The position numbers and the translations under genes were made by a program. Below the pieces are notes generated by a model, which was not told where the DNA came from, ran no database searches, and saw only the letters and a program-made list of their open reading frames with translations. Below, one piece after another: positions 1 through 7,097 of a stretch of 8,602 bases of DNA (position 1 is its first letter; every line of letters begins with the position of its first letter). The DNA lies in contig NVVH01000040.1 of the NCBI GenBank assembly GCA_002402135.1, positions 1-8,602 of the forward strand. The letters run 5' to 3'. Source of the stretch: Fidelibacterota bacterium (GTDB lineage Bacteria > Fidelibacterota > Marinisomatia > Marinisomatales > UBA2128).

Positions 1-2589
1 TGCAAACCTGAGCTTCTTTGGATTTTCAGGATAGGTCATATCCCATACTTGGAACTTTGCCGGTCTATTGTTGAGACTGGGACTGGTAGGGTGCCAGGAA
101 GTGTCTATATATGTGCTATCAAAGAAAATTATGTAATCTGAAGGGGAACGATAAACCTCTCCCCCACTAATTAAATATGTAATCTGTAATTCATAATTAC
201 TGCTACCGGCAATCCATCCTGAATTGGAAGGGTTATAGTTTACTGTTGAATCATTGTAGATGGTGAGCATAAGACCGTCGAACTCCAAGCTGTTGTCTCC
301 GTATACCCCTGTTTGATTAAAAAGGACAGTTCGAGAATCGGTTATATCCCGGACGGTATAGATAATCTCATTGGCAGAGGTGTCATCAAACAGGAAATGG
401 TAGGTAGTGGTGTCGTCTTTTATCTTAAGTGGGTCGAGCAGGGTGTAAATGATGGTTCCTGTCGCTGGACCGGCGATATGTTCCAGCTCGGATAGTTCAG
501 GAGGGACGTATCCTGCGGTAGGAGCAGATGGCGTTGCTATCGCCGTATTCACTCCTGATCCGATAACGTTGCCCAGCCTATCCAGTTCAAAATCGATGGC
601 GCAAATACTCGGGGAAGTGACAAGAAGAGTAGAATCATTAGAAAGCCCGCGTTCATAGAAGTCAGTGTCATATCCTTTGTCGTAGGAGACAAGGGCATAA
701 TAATAAGTTTGCCCATTTAGGACGTCCGTATCCACCCAGAAGTGTTTAAGACCACTATCTGTCCCCATGTTCAGGTTTGCCCCGGTGGGTTCATCTATCC
801 CCGGTTCAGAACCGATCCCAATGGGATGGGGACCTGCAAGTCCATCCACCAGATCAAACTGCGCTTCAGGCTCAAAAAAGACAGCATTCCCGTAACTGTC
901 TGTTACCGGATTCGAATCGGAAAAATCATACCAGGTACTTTTGTAGATCATATACCCTTCGAAGTCAATCCCATAGACAGGATCCCGTGAACGTTCAGCA
1001 AGCTTATCCCAATAAAGGGTCACCTTTTTGTCCCCTGCTACTGCAAGAAGCTTCGGCTTAAGCGGGGGGGATTTAAAGCGGTAGTTGGCGTCGTAAATGT
1101 TCTGAACTGTTTTCTTATTCCGAAGAATATCATCTTCATCTTCTCCTAAAAGAAGGGCAAGGGAAAAACGTTCTGTTTTACCTGGCTCAAGCAGGAAGAA
1201 ACCAGAAGCATAGAAGAATTCGTAATTTGTGAGCAAGTTAGGATCAGGGAGCACCCAACGACCCGGATGTAATAAAGTCCACATGAGCTCATCATTGGCA
1301 AAGACGACCGAATTCTCAATATGGGATTCCATGCTGGTCAAACCAATCTGGTCGGACTCATCCACATCTGTTTTCCCGAAATTGGGTTCTCCTTGCGTGG
1401 GGATACCGTCACCTTCGCCGGTATCCCAGCCTGGATACTTGGGATGTTCGGGCCCGATACCGTCCATTCCTAAATCGTCATTGAGTACTTCAAAGGATTC
1501 CCACTCTCCATTTCCATTAAGGTCACCAAAGCTAAGCCAATCTCCATCCTCATCCCCAGACCAGTGGGGGACTGGTTCCCGTTTGTAAAACAGTATAAAT
1601 TTATTTACATCATCAATGCCATAAGGATAAGTGTCCAACCATGTTCCGGCATCGTTATCCCGACTTTCATCAATCAAACCATCGTCATCATTATCTATCC
1701 CATCTTGATCTATCCCCGGGCTTTCCAGAAAGGCAAATCCTATATACCCAACAGGAGACCATCCTCCTGACCCCAAATTATCACTATCCCAAGAATATGT
1801 AATATCCATATTCCCATAGGAAATAAATTCAGCTAAATCATCATTTTCCTCCCCCGTTCCTCCAACCCTTGCGTCGAATACCTCTCCAAAGACAATTTTA
1901 TCGTAGGTGGTTGTTGAGACGTTTGTTATGTCATAGAGCCAGAAGATGCAGTCTTGAGCGAGGGGATCGGACCACTGGAGGCCTCTGACAGCAACTTGGA
2001 GTCCTAAACCGTGGCGGTTGGGATCAGTGTTATCCGGGATATAATCAAACTCAACATTGAAGTTATCATCCATCACGAAATAACTTTCTTGGTCCGCTTG
2101 GAAAACGTCACGACCGAAGTAGCCATTCCACGATCCGGGCCATCCGGGGTCATCCTGAATCATCCTATCGGGCCAGTCGGAGGGCCAGCTTTCTAAAAGG
2201 TCACTCATGGCAGGGGAGCCCTGTGCCGGATTGAAAAATCCTGGCAATGGTTCCCATCCCATCTGACCTCCCAGAATTGGGTTGGTATCCGTGGCATCCC
2301 AGTCCAGACTGCTTTCGCTGAGAATATGAATAGTGTCTCCGTTTACATTCACAACTTCCGCAGCGACCAAAATACTGTTTTCATCGCCGTATTCATGCCC
2401 CGAACCTTTAGGCCATTCGATCCGTGGAGGTGGGTAACCCCAGCCATGCCAGCCGCTGATGTCCCCCTGATTGAAATAAATTGTAGCAATCAGATTTCCA
2501 TTATGGGTTCCCATTCTCCGGAAAGCCACATCTCCATAGGGACCACCCCCGTAAGCCGCAGTGGCAGACAAAAGCAGCGCCAAGGCCAT
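1..2589 (-). CDS. Large exported protein with fibronectin-III-like region, partial (3' end outside window)
   Basis: The minus-strand frame is open without a stop from 2589 to the window edge, giving 863 codons with the C-terminus missing. The N-terminus is a secretion signal: the frame reads LKKFIMALALLLSATAAYG across the chosen ATG, with probable cleavage after the Ala-Tyr-Gly region, so the product is exported. Near residues 288-305 an Asp-rich stretch (DQDGIDNDDDGLIDE) resembles calcium-binding loops, followed by further Asp/Asn-Gly-rich sequence (DLNGNGEWE). From about residue 510 a fibronectin-III-like region begins (KVTLYWDK) and ends near residue 635 with YYYALVSYDKGYD. No catalytic motif is visible. 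I associate this architecture with FCB-group exported proteins encoded beside TonB receptors; it may be a surface partner of the upstream receptor, which is inference. The start is uncertain: ATG 2589 truncates the basic n-region, while in-frame GTG 2652 and ATG 2805 would read through the tandem repeats. Confidence 0.8.
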   Translation of the reverse strand, partial: MALALLLSATAAYGGGPYGDVAFRRMGTHNGNLIATIYFNQGDISGWHGWGYPPPRIEWPKGSGHEYGDENSILVAAEVVNVNGDTIHILSESSLDWDATDTNPILGGQMGWEPLPGFFNPAQGSPAMSDLLESWPSDWPDRMIQDDPGWPGSWNGYFGRDVFQADQESYFVMDDNFNVEFDYIPDNTDPNRHGLGLQVAVRGLQWSDPLAQDCIFWLYDITNVSTTTYDKIVFGEVFDARVGGTGEENDDLAEFISYGNMDITYSWDSDNLGSGGWSPVGYIGFAFLESPGIDQDGIDNDDDGLIDESRDNDAGTWLDTYPYGIDDVNKFILFYKREPVPHWSGDEDGDWLSFGDLNGNGEWESFEVLNDDLGMDGIGPEHPKYPGWDTGEGDGIPTQGEPNFGKTDVDESDQIGLTSMESHIENSVVFANDELMWTLLHPGRWVLPDPNLLTNYEFFYASGFFLLEPGKTERFSLALLLGEDEDDILRNKKTVQNIYDANYRFKSPPLKPKLLAVAGDKKVTLYWDKLAERSRDPVYGIDFEGYMIYKSTWYDFSDSNPVTDSYGNAVFFEPEAQFDLVDGLAGPHPIGIGSEPGIDEPTGANLNMGTDSGLKHFWVDTDVLNGQTYYYALVSYDKGYDTDFYERGLSNDSTLLVTSPSICAIDFELDRLGNVIGSGVNTAIATPSAPTAGYVPPELSELEHIAGPATGTIIYTLLDPLKIKDDTTTYHFLFDDTSANEIIYTVRDITDSRTVLFNQTGVYGDNSLEFDGLMLTIYNDSTVNYNPSNSGWIAGSSNYELQITYLISGGEVYRSPSDYIIFFDSTYIDTSWHPTSPSLNNRPAKFQVWDMTYPENPKKLRFA

Positions 2590-2626
2590 AATGAACTTCT
2601 TTAAATTTCGGAATTCCCTGCTTGAA

Positions 2627-2744
2627 ACTTGTCTCGAATCTCTTCCAGCCACACACGCTTTTGGGGGACAGGCGGGTCGGGAGAAACTTGTCTTGAATCT
2701 CTTCCAGCCCCACACGCTTTCGGGGAGCAGGCGGGTCGGGAGAA
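2627..2744. repeat. Two tandem copies of a 59-base repeat
   Basis: Copy one is 2627-2685 and copy two 2686-2744, joined head to tail and nearly identical, with a few substitutions. The decamer gaaacttgtc recurs at 2624, 2683 and 2742, exactly 59 bases apart, so a third partial unit begins after copy two. Each unit carries the GC-rich block ggcgggtcgggagaa. At 59 bases the unit is not a multiple of three, so it changes reading frame between copies, which argues against a protein-repeat function. It lies between the receptor stop and the exported-protein gene. It could be a dispersed intergenic repeat family of the genome, but that cannot be judged from a single locus. Confidence 0.9.
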
Positions 2745-2810
2745 ACTTGTCCCGGTTCTCGGGAGTAACTTTATTCCGCCTAACCACTGAGGTATTACCT
2801 GTCATCGCAA

Positions 2811-5657
2811 TTAGAATCCTAAACTGAATCCCAATATAACCCTTCTGGGTTGAGAGAACATATGAGGGCGATTCACCCATTGTGATTCGGATCCTATGTC
2901 TACCCACTCACCCCAGTACTGCGTACGAACTGTGTAACCCGCACGTCCGGTATCATTGTACACTGCAATTTCATTCCTCCTGTCAAAAAGATTATAAACT
3001 TTCATAAATAGTGAACCCCTGATTCCTCCGATATTGAATTTTTTATGAGCATTGAGGTCAATTGTGATATTGGCCGGTTTTCTTTCATTATTCTCAAAGC
3101 GAGTAAATTGTGCACCCGTTTGCGGAGGCTCGAAGGTATAGGGTAAGCCACTGCCAAATTTACCCAGAATACTCAATCCCCAGTTCCCAGGGATCGTTAC
3201 CATTAGATTAACATTTAAAGTATGTGTCTGATCCCAATCTAAAGGGACAACCCTGATTTCACTTTCACGTCCGCTAATCTCATCTAAAAAAGCGTCATTC
3301 GGATCTGAGGCGTTCCCTTCGGCAATTTGAAATGTATAATCCAAAGAAACAGAAATATTTCTAGAAGATCGTTGATTCAAGGCGAATGTCACTCCACGAA
3401 TATTTCCATAGTCCCGATTGATATATCTCGCATAGAGTCGTGTGTCATACATCTCAATAATTTCAGTACCTAACAGGTTTCTCATATCTTTATAAAATCC
3501 AGTAATATCAATTCCAATATCGTCACTAATTTGTTGTTGAAGCCCCAATTCATAAATGACCGTTTGCTGCGGTTTCAATTCGGCATTACCCATTTTGTTG
3601 CCTTCTGCTTCAGGATCAATACTAAATATTCTATCAAAAACTCCTTTACCTTCATTCTTATTAAGCGGTCCTGAGCGAACCTCAAAATCAGAATTGAAGT
3701 AAAGATACTGAAACGGCGGTGTCTGAAAAAAGTGACCATAAGAAAAATGGATTGCACCTCTATCTGTGATAGGGTAGGAAATTCCAATTCTGGGACTTAT
3801 TTTTTGCGTTGGTTCAGCAATTTTATATTTGTATTCCCACGGTTTATCTTGAATATCAACAGTTCTTAATACAGTCATAGTGGAACTATTAAAATCTCCC
3901 TCGCGAATGCGAAGCGTATCAGTTCCACCAATAAAGTTCACCCAAAAATACTTGGCATTATCCGGATCTCTTGTGTCAGTTGGAACTTTACCGGCAGGAT
4001 CAAAGTAGTCAAATCGAATACCAACATTCACAATCATATCCTCAAATTCTATTTTGTCCTGTATATATACTGCAACTTCCAAAGGACGGTGTTTATAATT
4101 ATTGTAATTTATATTCCCCGGGACATCCGCCCCTATTGCAGGTTTATAATCAGTACTCCGATCCAATAACACCCTAAAATCTTTATAAGTCATCGTGTAT
4201 TTTGTGATCTCAAATCCGGTCTTCATTTGGTGATTATTTGTCACCTGACTCAGCAGATCAAACCTCCCACCGTTACTTGTGGTACTGCGACTTACATGCC
4301 AGAGTTTGGTGCCACCATCGTAAAATCTGCCCCTGTAGGCCTCAACATCCACATATCCTAAATTGAATGGGTCATCAAAGACATGCCTTTCATAATGGGT
4401 TGCCATATTGGATAGTTTAAATGTATAAAATGTGGTGGCAGACAACGTATGGTTCAGGGTAAAAATTTGAGTGAGTGCATTCTTATAGTGCTTGTAATCG
4501 CCATCTGGGTTAAATCTGAAAAGCTGGTCATATATGCGGTAGTTCGAATTATCCCAAAATACGCCATACGATAGTTTGATCTTTGGGAGAGGTCGGAAAG
4601 TCAGCTTACCCTGTGCAGTTGTTTTCCAAAAGAAGTTCATTGAAACAAAAGCACTATCCCCGGGTTCAACTGCCCAAAATACACTATCAGGGTTAGATTG
4701 ATTAAGAAAGCCCGGAGTTACCCACCTTCTTCCATACAACCATCCTTTATCACTGTAATATCTACCGGAAGCAAAAAAAGTCAACTTGTTACCTAATCCT
4801 AGAATTGGTCCATTTAGACTTACTTGTATATTCGATAAACTATTGGGATTAATATCATTGATGTTCACAAACACATCATCATCAAAACTCAAATAATCCC
4901 CTAAATAAGTTGAAATATTTCCCGATAATTTCTGACCTCCATCCTTAGTTATGATTTCAACAATACCTGACATAGCCCTTCCATACTCTGCATTAAATGT
5001 TCCACTGACTACCGTGAGCTCCTGTATAACGTTATTTTCCACTTCTACTGCGATTTCACCTGAGAATGGATCACTTACAGAAATACCGTCAATCAGATAA
5101 AGAATTTCACTCGACCGGCCACCGCGAATGTGGATTTTATTGTCACTTCCTTTAATGATTCCCGCCTGTAGTTCAAGAACATCTCCAATCTCCTCCACAG
5201 GCATTCCGGAAATTGTCTCACTGCTGATAGTCACCCTTGAAGAAGTGAGATCCTTTTTGATAATAGGTTTTTCCGCCATAACGGTGATTTCCTCACCGGC
5301 AATGTCGGCAATAGAGAGTTGAAAATCCATGGTGGTAGTAAAATCGGCATTAACAATAACATTAGTGTAGCTGACATTGGTATAACCAATCATCATGCAC
5401 TTTACAGTATAAGTTCCGGGAGGTATGTTTAAAATATTGTAGTATCCAGTTAAATCAGTTGCGGCTCCTAATCCTTCTCCTTTCACAATAATGTTGCACC
5501 CAACGAGAGCATCACCCGTTGCCTTGTCGGTTATTCGCCCTGTAATTTTGCCGGTCGTTCCGGCCCAGATTAAGGATAAAAATAATGCTGGTATCAGAAT
5601 TAAATGCCGAAGAATCAGAAGAAAATTACCTTTATAACGATGATTAGAATCTTTCAA
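2811..5657 (-). CDS. TonB-dependent outer-membrane receptor with carboxypeptidase-like N-terminal domain
   Basis: This 948-residue protein should import a ligand across the outer membrane using TonB-ExbBD energy. Residues about 9-33 form a signal peptide (basic start, then hydrophobic LILIPALFLSLIWAG). Residues about 36-115 are a carboxypeptidase-regulatory-like beta-sandwich (GKITGRITDKATGDALVG through GYYNILNIPPGTYTV). EEITVMAEKP near 122-131 is in the TonB-box position. The plug domain spans about 136-240 (MPVEEIGDVLELQAGI, IHIRGGRSSEILYLIDG, FNAEYGRAMSGIVEIITKDGG). The rest is beta-barrel, ending RRVILGFSLGF with the usual terminal aromatic Phe. The length is normal and the frame intact. 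It starts with TTG, chosen because AGAGGA lies 5 bases upstream. It follows the LacI-type gene by 9 bases, so the two are surely cotranscribed. The carboxypeptidase-like domain recalls SusC, but no SusD homologue is visible and the substrate is unknown. Confidence 0.95.
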   Translation of the reverse strand: MKDSNHRYKGNFLLILRHLILIPALFLSLIWAGTTGKITGRITDKATGDALVGCNIIVKGEGLGAATDLTGYYNILNIPPGTYTVKCMMIGYTNVSYTNVIVNADFTTTMDFQLSIADIAGEEITVMAEKPIIKKDLTSSRVTISSETISGMPVEEIGDVLELQAGIIKGSDNKIHIRGGRSSEILYLIDGISVSDPFSGEIAVEVENNVIQELTVVSGTFNAEYGRAMSGIVEIITKDGGQKLSGNISTYLGDYLSFDDDVFVNINDINPNSLSNIQVSLNGPILGLGNKLTFFASGRYYSDKGWLYGRRWVTPGFLNQSNPDSVFWAVEPGDSAFVSMNFFWKTTAQGKLTFRPLPKIKLSYGVFWDNSNYRIYDQLFRFNPDGDYKHYKNALTQIFTLNHTLSATTFYTFKLSNMATHYERHVFDDPFNLGYVDVEAYRGRFYDGGTKLWHVSRSTTSNGGRFDLLSQVTNNHQMKTGFEITKYTMTYKDFRVLLDRSTDYKPAIGADVPGNINYNNYKHRPLEVAVYIQDKIEFEDMIVNVGIRFDYFDPAGKVPTDTRDPDNAKYFWVNFIGGTDTLRIREGDFNSSTMTVLRTVDIQDKPWEYKYKIAEPTQKISPRIGISYPITDRGAIHFSYGHFFQTPPFQYLYFNSDFEVRSGPLNKNEGKGVFDRIFSIDPEAEGNKMGNAELKPQQTVIYELGLQQQISDDIGIDITGFYKDMRNLLGTEIIEMYDTRLYARYINRDYGNIRGVTFALNQRSSRNISVSLDYTFQIAEGNASDPNDAFLDEISGRESEIRVVPLDWDQTHTLNVNLMVTIPGNWGLSILGKFGSGLPYTFEPPQTGAQFTRFENNERKPANITIDLNAHKKFNIGGIRGSLFMKVYNLFDRRNEIAVYNDTGRAGYTVRTQYWGEWVDIGSESQWVNRPHMFSQPRRVILGFSLGF

Positions 5658-5662
5658 TTTAT

Positions 5663-5668
5663 TCCTCT
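5663..5668 (-). promoter_or_regulatory. Shine-Dalgarno site of the receptor gene, overlapping the regulator stop codon
   Basis: AGAGGA on the minus strand lies 5 bases before the TTG at 5657 and shares bases with the TAG stop (5669-5667) of the upstream regulator. It decides the TTG start, since there is no ATG nearby, and suggests translational coupling of the two genes. Confidence 0.8.
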
Positions 5669-6686
5669 AATTTATATCTTTGGTGGAATTACGAATAACA
5701 AGTTCCGTTTTAAGCAGGCTGGTCACATAGGGAATGTTATTTGTTTTATCTACTCTTGATAATAATAAAGCAACCGCATTTAAGGCCATTTCCTGCACTG
5801 GTTGCCGGATAACAGTCAGTGGATTAGGCAACATAGTGGCTGTTTCAAAATCATCAAAGCCTATAATAGAGATATCATCTGGGATCTGTAATCCACAATC
5901 CATTATTCCTTTACAAGCACCTAACATGATACGATTATTTGCCGTAAAAAATGCTGTTGGAACATTTTTCGATCTGAGTATTTCTGTTGCTGAATCATAG
6001 CCATGTTTAAAAGTGTAACGTCCATGTTTTACATAATTCTTGTGTATGGAAAGTGATGCTAATTGCATGGATTTTCTATATCCCGCATATCGGAGTCGAT
6101 TATTTGAATCGTAGGAATTGCCACCGATGTATCCAATCTCTTTATGCCCCTGAGATATCAAGTATTCTATCGCTTTCATAGTACCTGCTTCGTTATCAAC
6201 CAAGACATAGTCAGCTTTCATTTCATCGATATTACAATCAAAAAGGACAAGTGGTACATTTCGAAATTTTATTATTGATATATTTTCTATGGATTTCTGA
6301 ATTGGTGATAAAATAATACCGTCAACCCTTCGACTGATTAGTGAATTGATAAGGCTACTTTCTCTATCTAAATCATATCCTGTATTACAAATAATTATAG
6401 TATATCCTTTAGCATAAAGAGCTCTTTCAACAAATTTTATAATATGTGAATAAAATGGATTGGTTATATCTCTAACTATAACGCCTATTGTAAATGTTTT
6501 TTTCTCTCTAAGTGATCGAGCTGTATCATTTTTTAGATAATTTAAATCTTTTGCCAAAACAGTGATTTTATCTGCTGTAACCCTGCTTATTCCAGATCTC
6601 TCCCATTTATTGTTTAATACCCGGGAAACCGTCGAGCGCGATACATTAATTATATCAGCAATTGTTTGGAGCGTTGTTACGTTCAA
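5667..6686 (-). CDS. LacI-family transcriptional regulator
   Basis: This 339-residue protein has a normal length for the family. Residues 5-25 (TLQTIADIINVSRSTVSRVLN) are the N-terminal helix-turn-helix. Residues about 52-62 (KNDTARSLREK) are the hinge helix, whose Leu59 should enter the operator minor groove. Residues 65-339 form the periplasmic-binding-protein-like effector domain, with FTIGVIVRDITNPFY, VDGIILSP, IGYIGG, the Arg-containing RLRYAGYR and ISIIGFDDFETA typical of sugar-binding members. After VLN the DNA-binding domain is about three residues longer than the usual form (KWERSGISRVT). The start is TTG at 6686; an in-frame TAA lies 18 bases upstream and no ATG is available, and the site gives the normal family N-terminus. 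It is first in the operon with the receptor and probably controls it together with its own gene, with a sugar as effector (inference). The gene is markedly AT-rich. Confidence 0.95.
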   Translation of the reverse strand: MNVTTLQTIADIINVSRSTVSRVLNNKWERSGISRVTADKITVLAKDLNYLKNDTARSLREKKTFTIGVIVRDITNPFYSHIIKFVERALYAKGYTIIICNTGYDLDRESSLINSLISRRVDGIILSPIQKSIENISIIKFRNVPLVLFDCNIDEMKADYVLVDNEAGTMKAIEYLISQGHKEIGYIGGNSYDSNNRLRYAGYRKSMQLASLSIHKNYVKHGRYTFKHGYDSATEILRSKNVPTAFFTANNRIMLGACKGIMDCGLQIPDDISIIGFDDFETATMLPNPLTVIRQPVQEMALNAVALLLSRVDKTNNIPYVTSLLKTELVIRNSTKDIN

Positions 6687-6702
6687 ACTATGATTCCAAT
6701 AA

Positions 6703-6736
6703 TATTATGGATTTCATTTTGACAATATCCATAATA
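6703..6736. promoter_or_regulatory. Perfect 10-base inverted repeat upstream of the regulator gene
   Basis: TATTATGGAT at 6703-6712 is exactly mirrored by ATCCATAATA at 6727-6736, with 14 bases between. On the minus strand TTGTCA (6725-6720) lies in the gap, and TATTAT (6704-6699) follows 15 bases later, overlapping one arm by two bases, as a weak promoter with a short spacer. It begins 17 bases before the TTG start, so it may be an operator or a leader hairpin. The AT-rich context raises the chance of coincidence. Confidence 0.35.
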
Positions 6737-6787
6737 AAGCTTTTAATAATTTTCCATATATGATAATTCCACCATCGATTGTGTAGA

Positions 6788-6816
6788 ATTTATATTGATA
6801 GAACTTGTTATATCAA
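6788..6816 (-). promoter_or_regulatory. Possible promoter of the regulator-receptor operon
   Basis: On the minus strand TTGATA (6816-6811) is followed after 16 bases by TATAAA (6794-6789), a reasonable sigma-70-like pair about 100 bases ahead of the regulator start, leaving a leader. It overlaps the 22-base palindrome. Such hexamers are frequent in AT-rich DNA and the host's promoter consensus is unknown, so support is weak. Confidence 0.25.
6795..6816. promoter_or_regulatory. Candidate LacI-type operator: 22-base near-palindrome
   Basis: The site has arms TTGATA (6795-6800) and TATCAA (6811-6816) and inner arms AAC/GTT (6802-6804 and 6807-6809). Nine of eleven base pairs match; the exceptions are 6801/6810 and the central 6805/6806. 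Size and symmetry suit a LacI-family dimer, although the common central CG step is absent. It overlaps the -35 hexamer of a possible promoter for the regulator, which is the expected place for repression. Its use by the adjacent regulator is inference. Confidence 0.4.
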
Positions 6817-6853
6817 GCACTTTTAATTTCTGCCTGTTTAATGCCTGGCTGTA

Positions 6854-6869
6854 ATGTTTTTACAAACAT
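6854..6869. repeat. Short inverted repeat in the intergenic region
   Basis: ATGTTT at 6854-6859 is mirrored by AAACAT at 6864-6869 around TTAC, with 7 of 8 pairs matching across 16 bases. It lies about 40 bases beyond the 22-base palindrome and might be a second protein-binding site. Chance is a real alternative in this composition. Confidence 0.2.
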
Positions 6870-7060
6870 GATTTGTACATTGTAATATTTTCCGCATTTC
6901 CGTCATGTTTCCCATTCTTGTAAGTGCCTTCTCTCTTCTTCTATCCATTAGACCAATATTCTATATGTTTTTCTGTTTTACTCATCATACTTGAGCCAGA
7001 GGCGTTTCATTTTATCCTCTCGTTATTACTCCCAGTTCAAACACGGTGAGGTTACCATTC

Positions 7061-7075
7061 TATCCCTTTGGGATA
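7061..7075 (-). terminator. Weak hairpin downstream of the lipoprotein gene
   Basis: TATCCC (7061-7066) and GGGATA (7070-7075) form a perfect 6-base stem with a 3-base loop, 22 bases past the lipoprotein stop. On the minus strand it is followed by GAATGG rather than a T-run, so it is at best a partial or processing signal rather than a standard intrinsic terminator. Confidence 0.25.
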
Positions 7076-7097
7076 AATAGACGAATAGTCAAATAGT

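Larger units (their letters stand above)
6687..7097. other. AT-rich intergenic regulatory region without a gene
   Basis: These 411 bases separate the lipoprotein stop from the regulator start, both on the minus strand. I find no convincing coding frame, RNA gene or riboswitch fold. The left part holds inverted repeats and promoter-like hexamers listed separately. The right part (7061-7075) holds a small hairpin after the lipoprotein gene. The size and palindrome content suit the control region of the regulator-receptor operon. Confidence 0.6.

Noticed and set aside
313..2604. Several plus-strand open frames of 60-120 codons
   Set aside because: They lie opposite one continuous minus-strand frame that carries a signal peptide and recognisable domain features, so they are antisense shadows.
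2745..2765. Possible terminator between receptor and exported-protein gene (GAGAA/TTCTC arms)
   Set aside because: The stem is only 5 pairs with mismatches beyond, the loop is long, and no T-run follows on the minus strand.
2501..2827. Open frames on both strands across the tandem repeats
   Set aside because: They overlap the signal-peptide region of the exported protein in other frames and owe their length to the GC-rich repeats; the peptides look like repeat translations.
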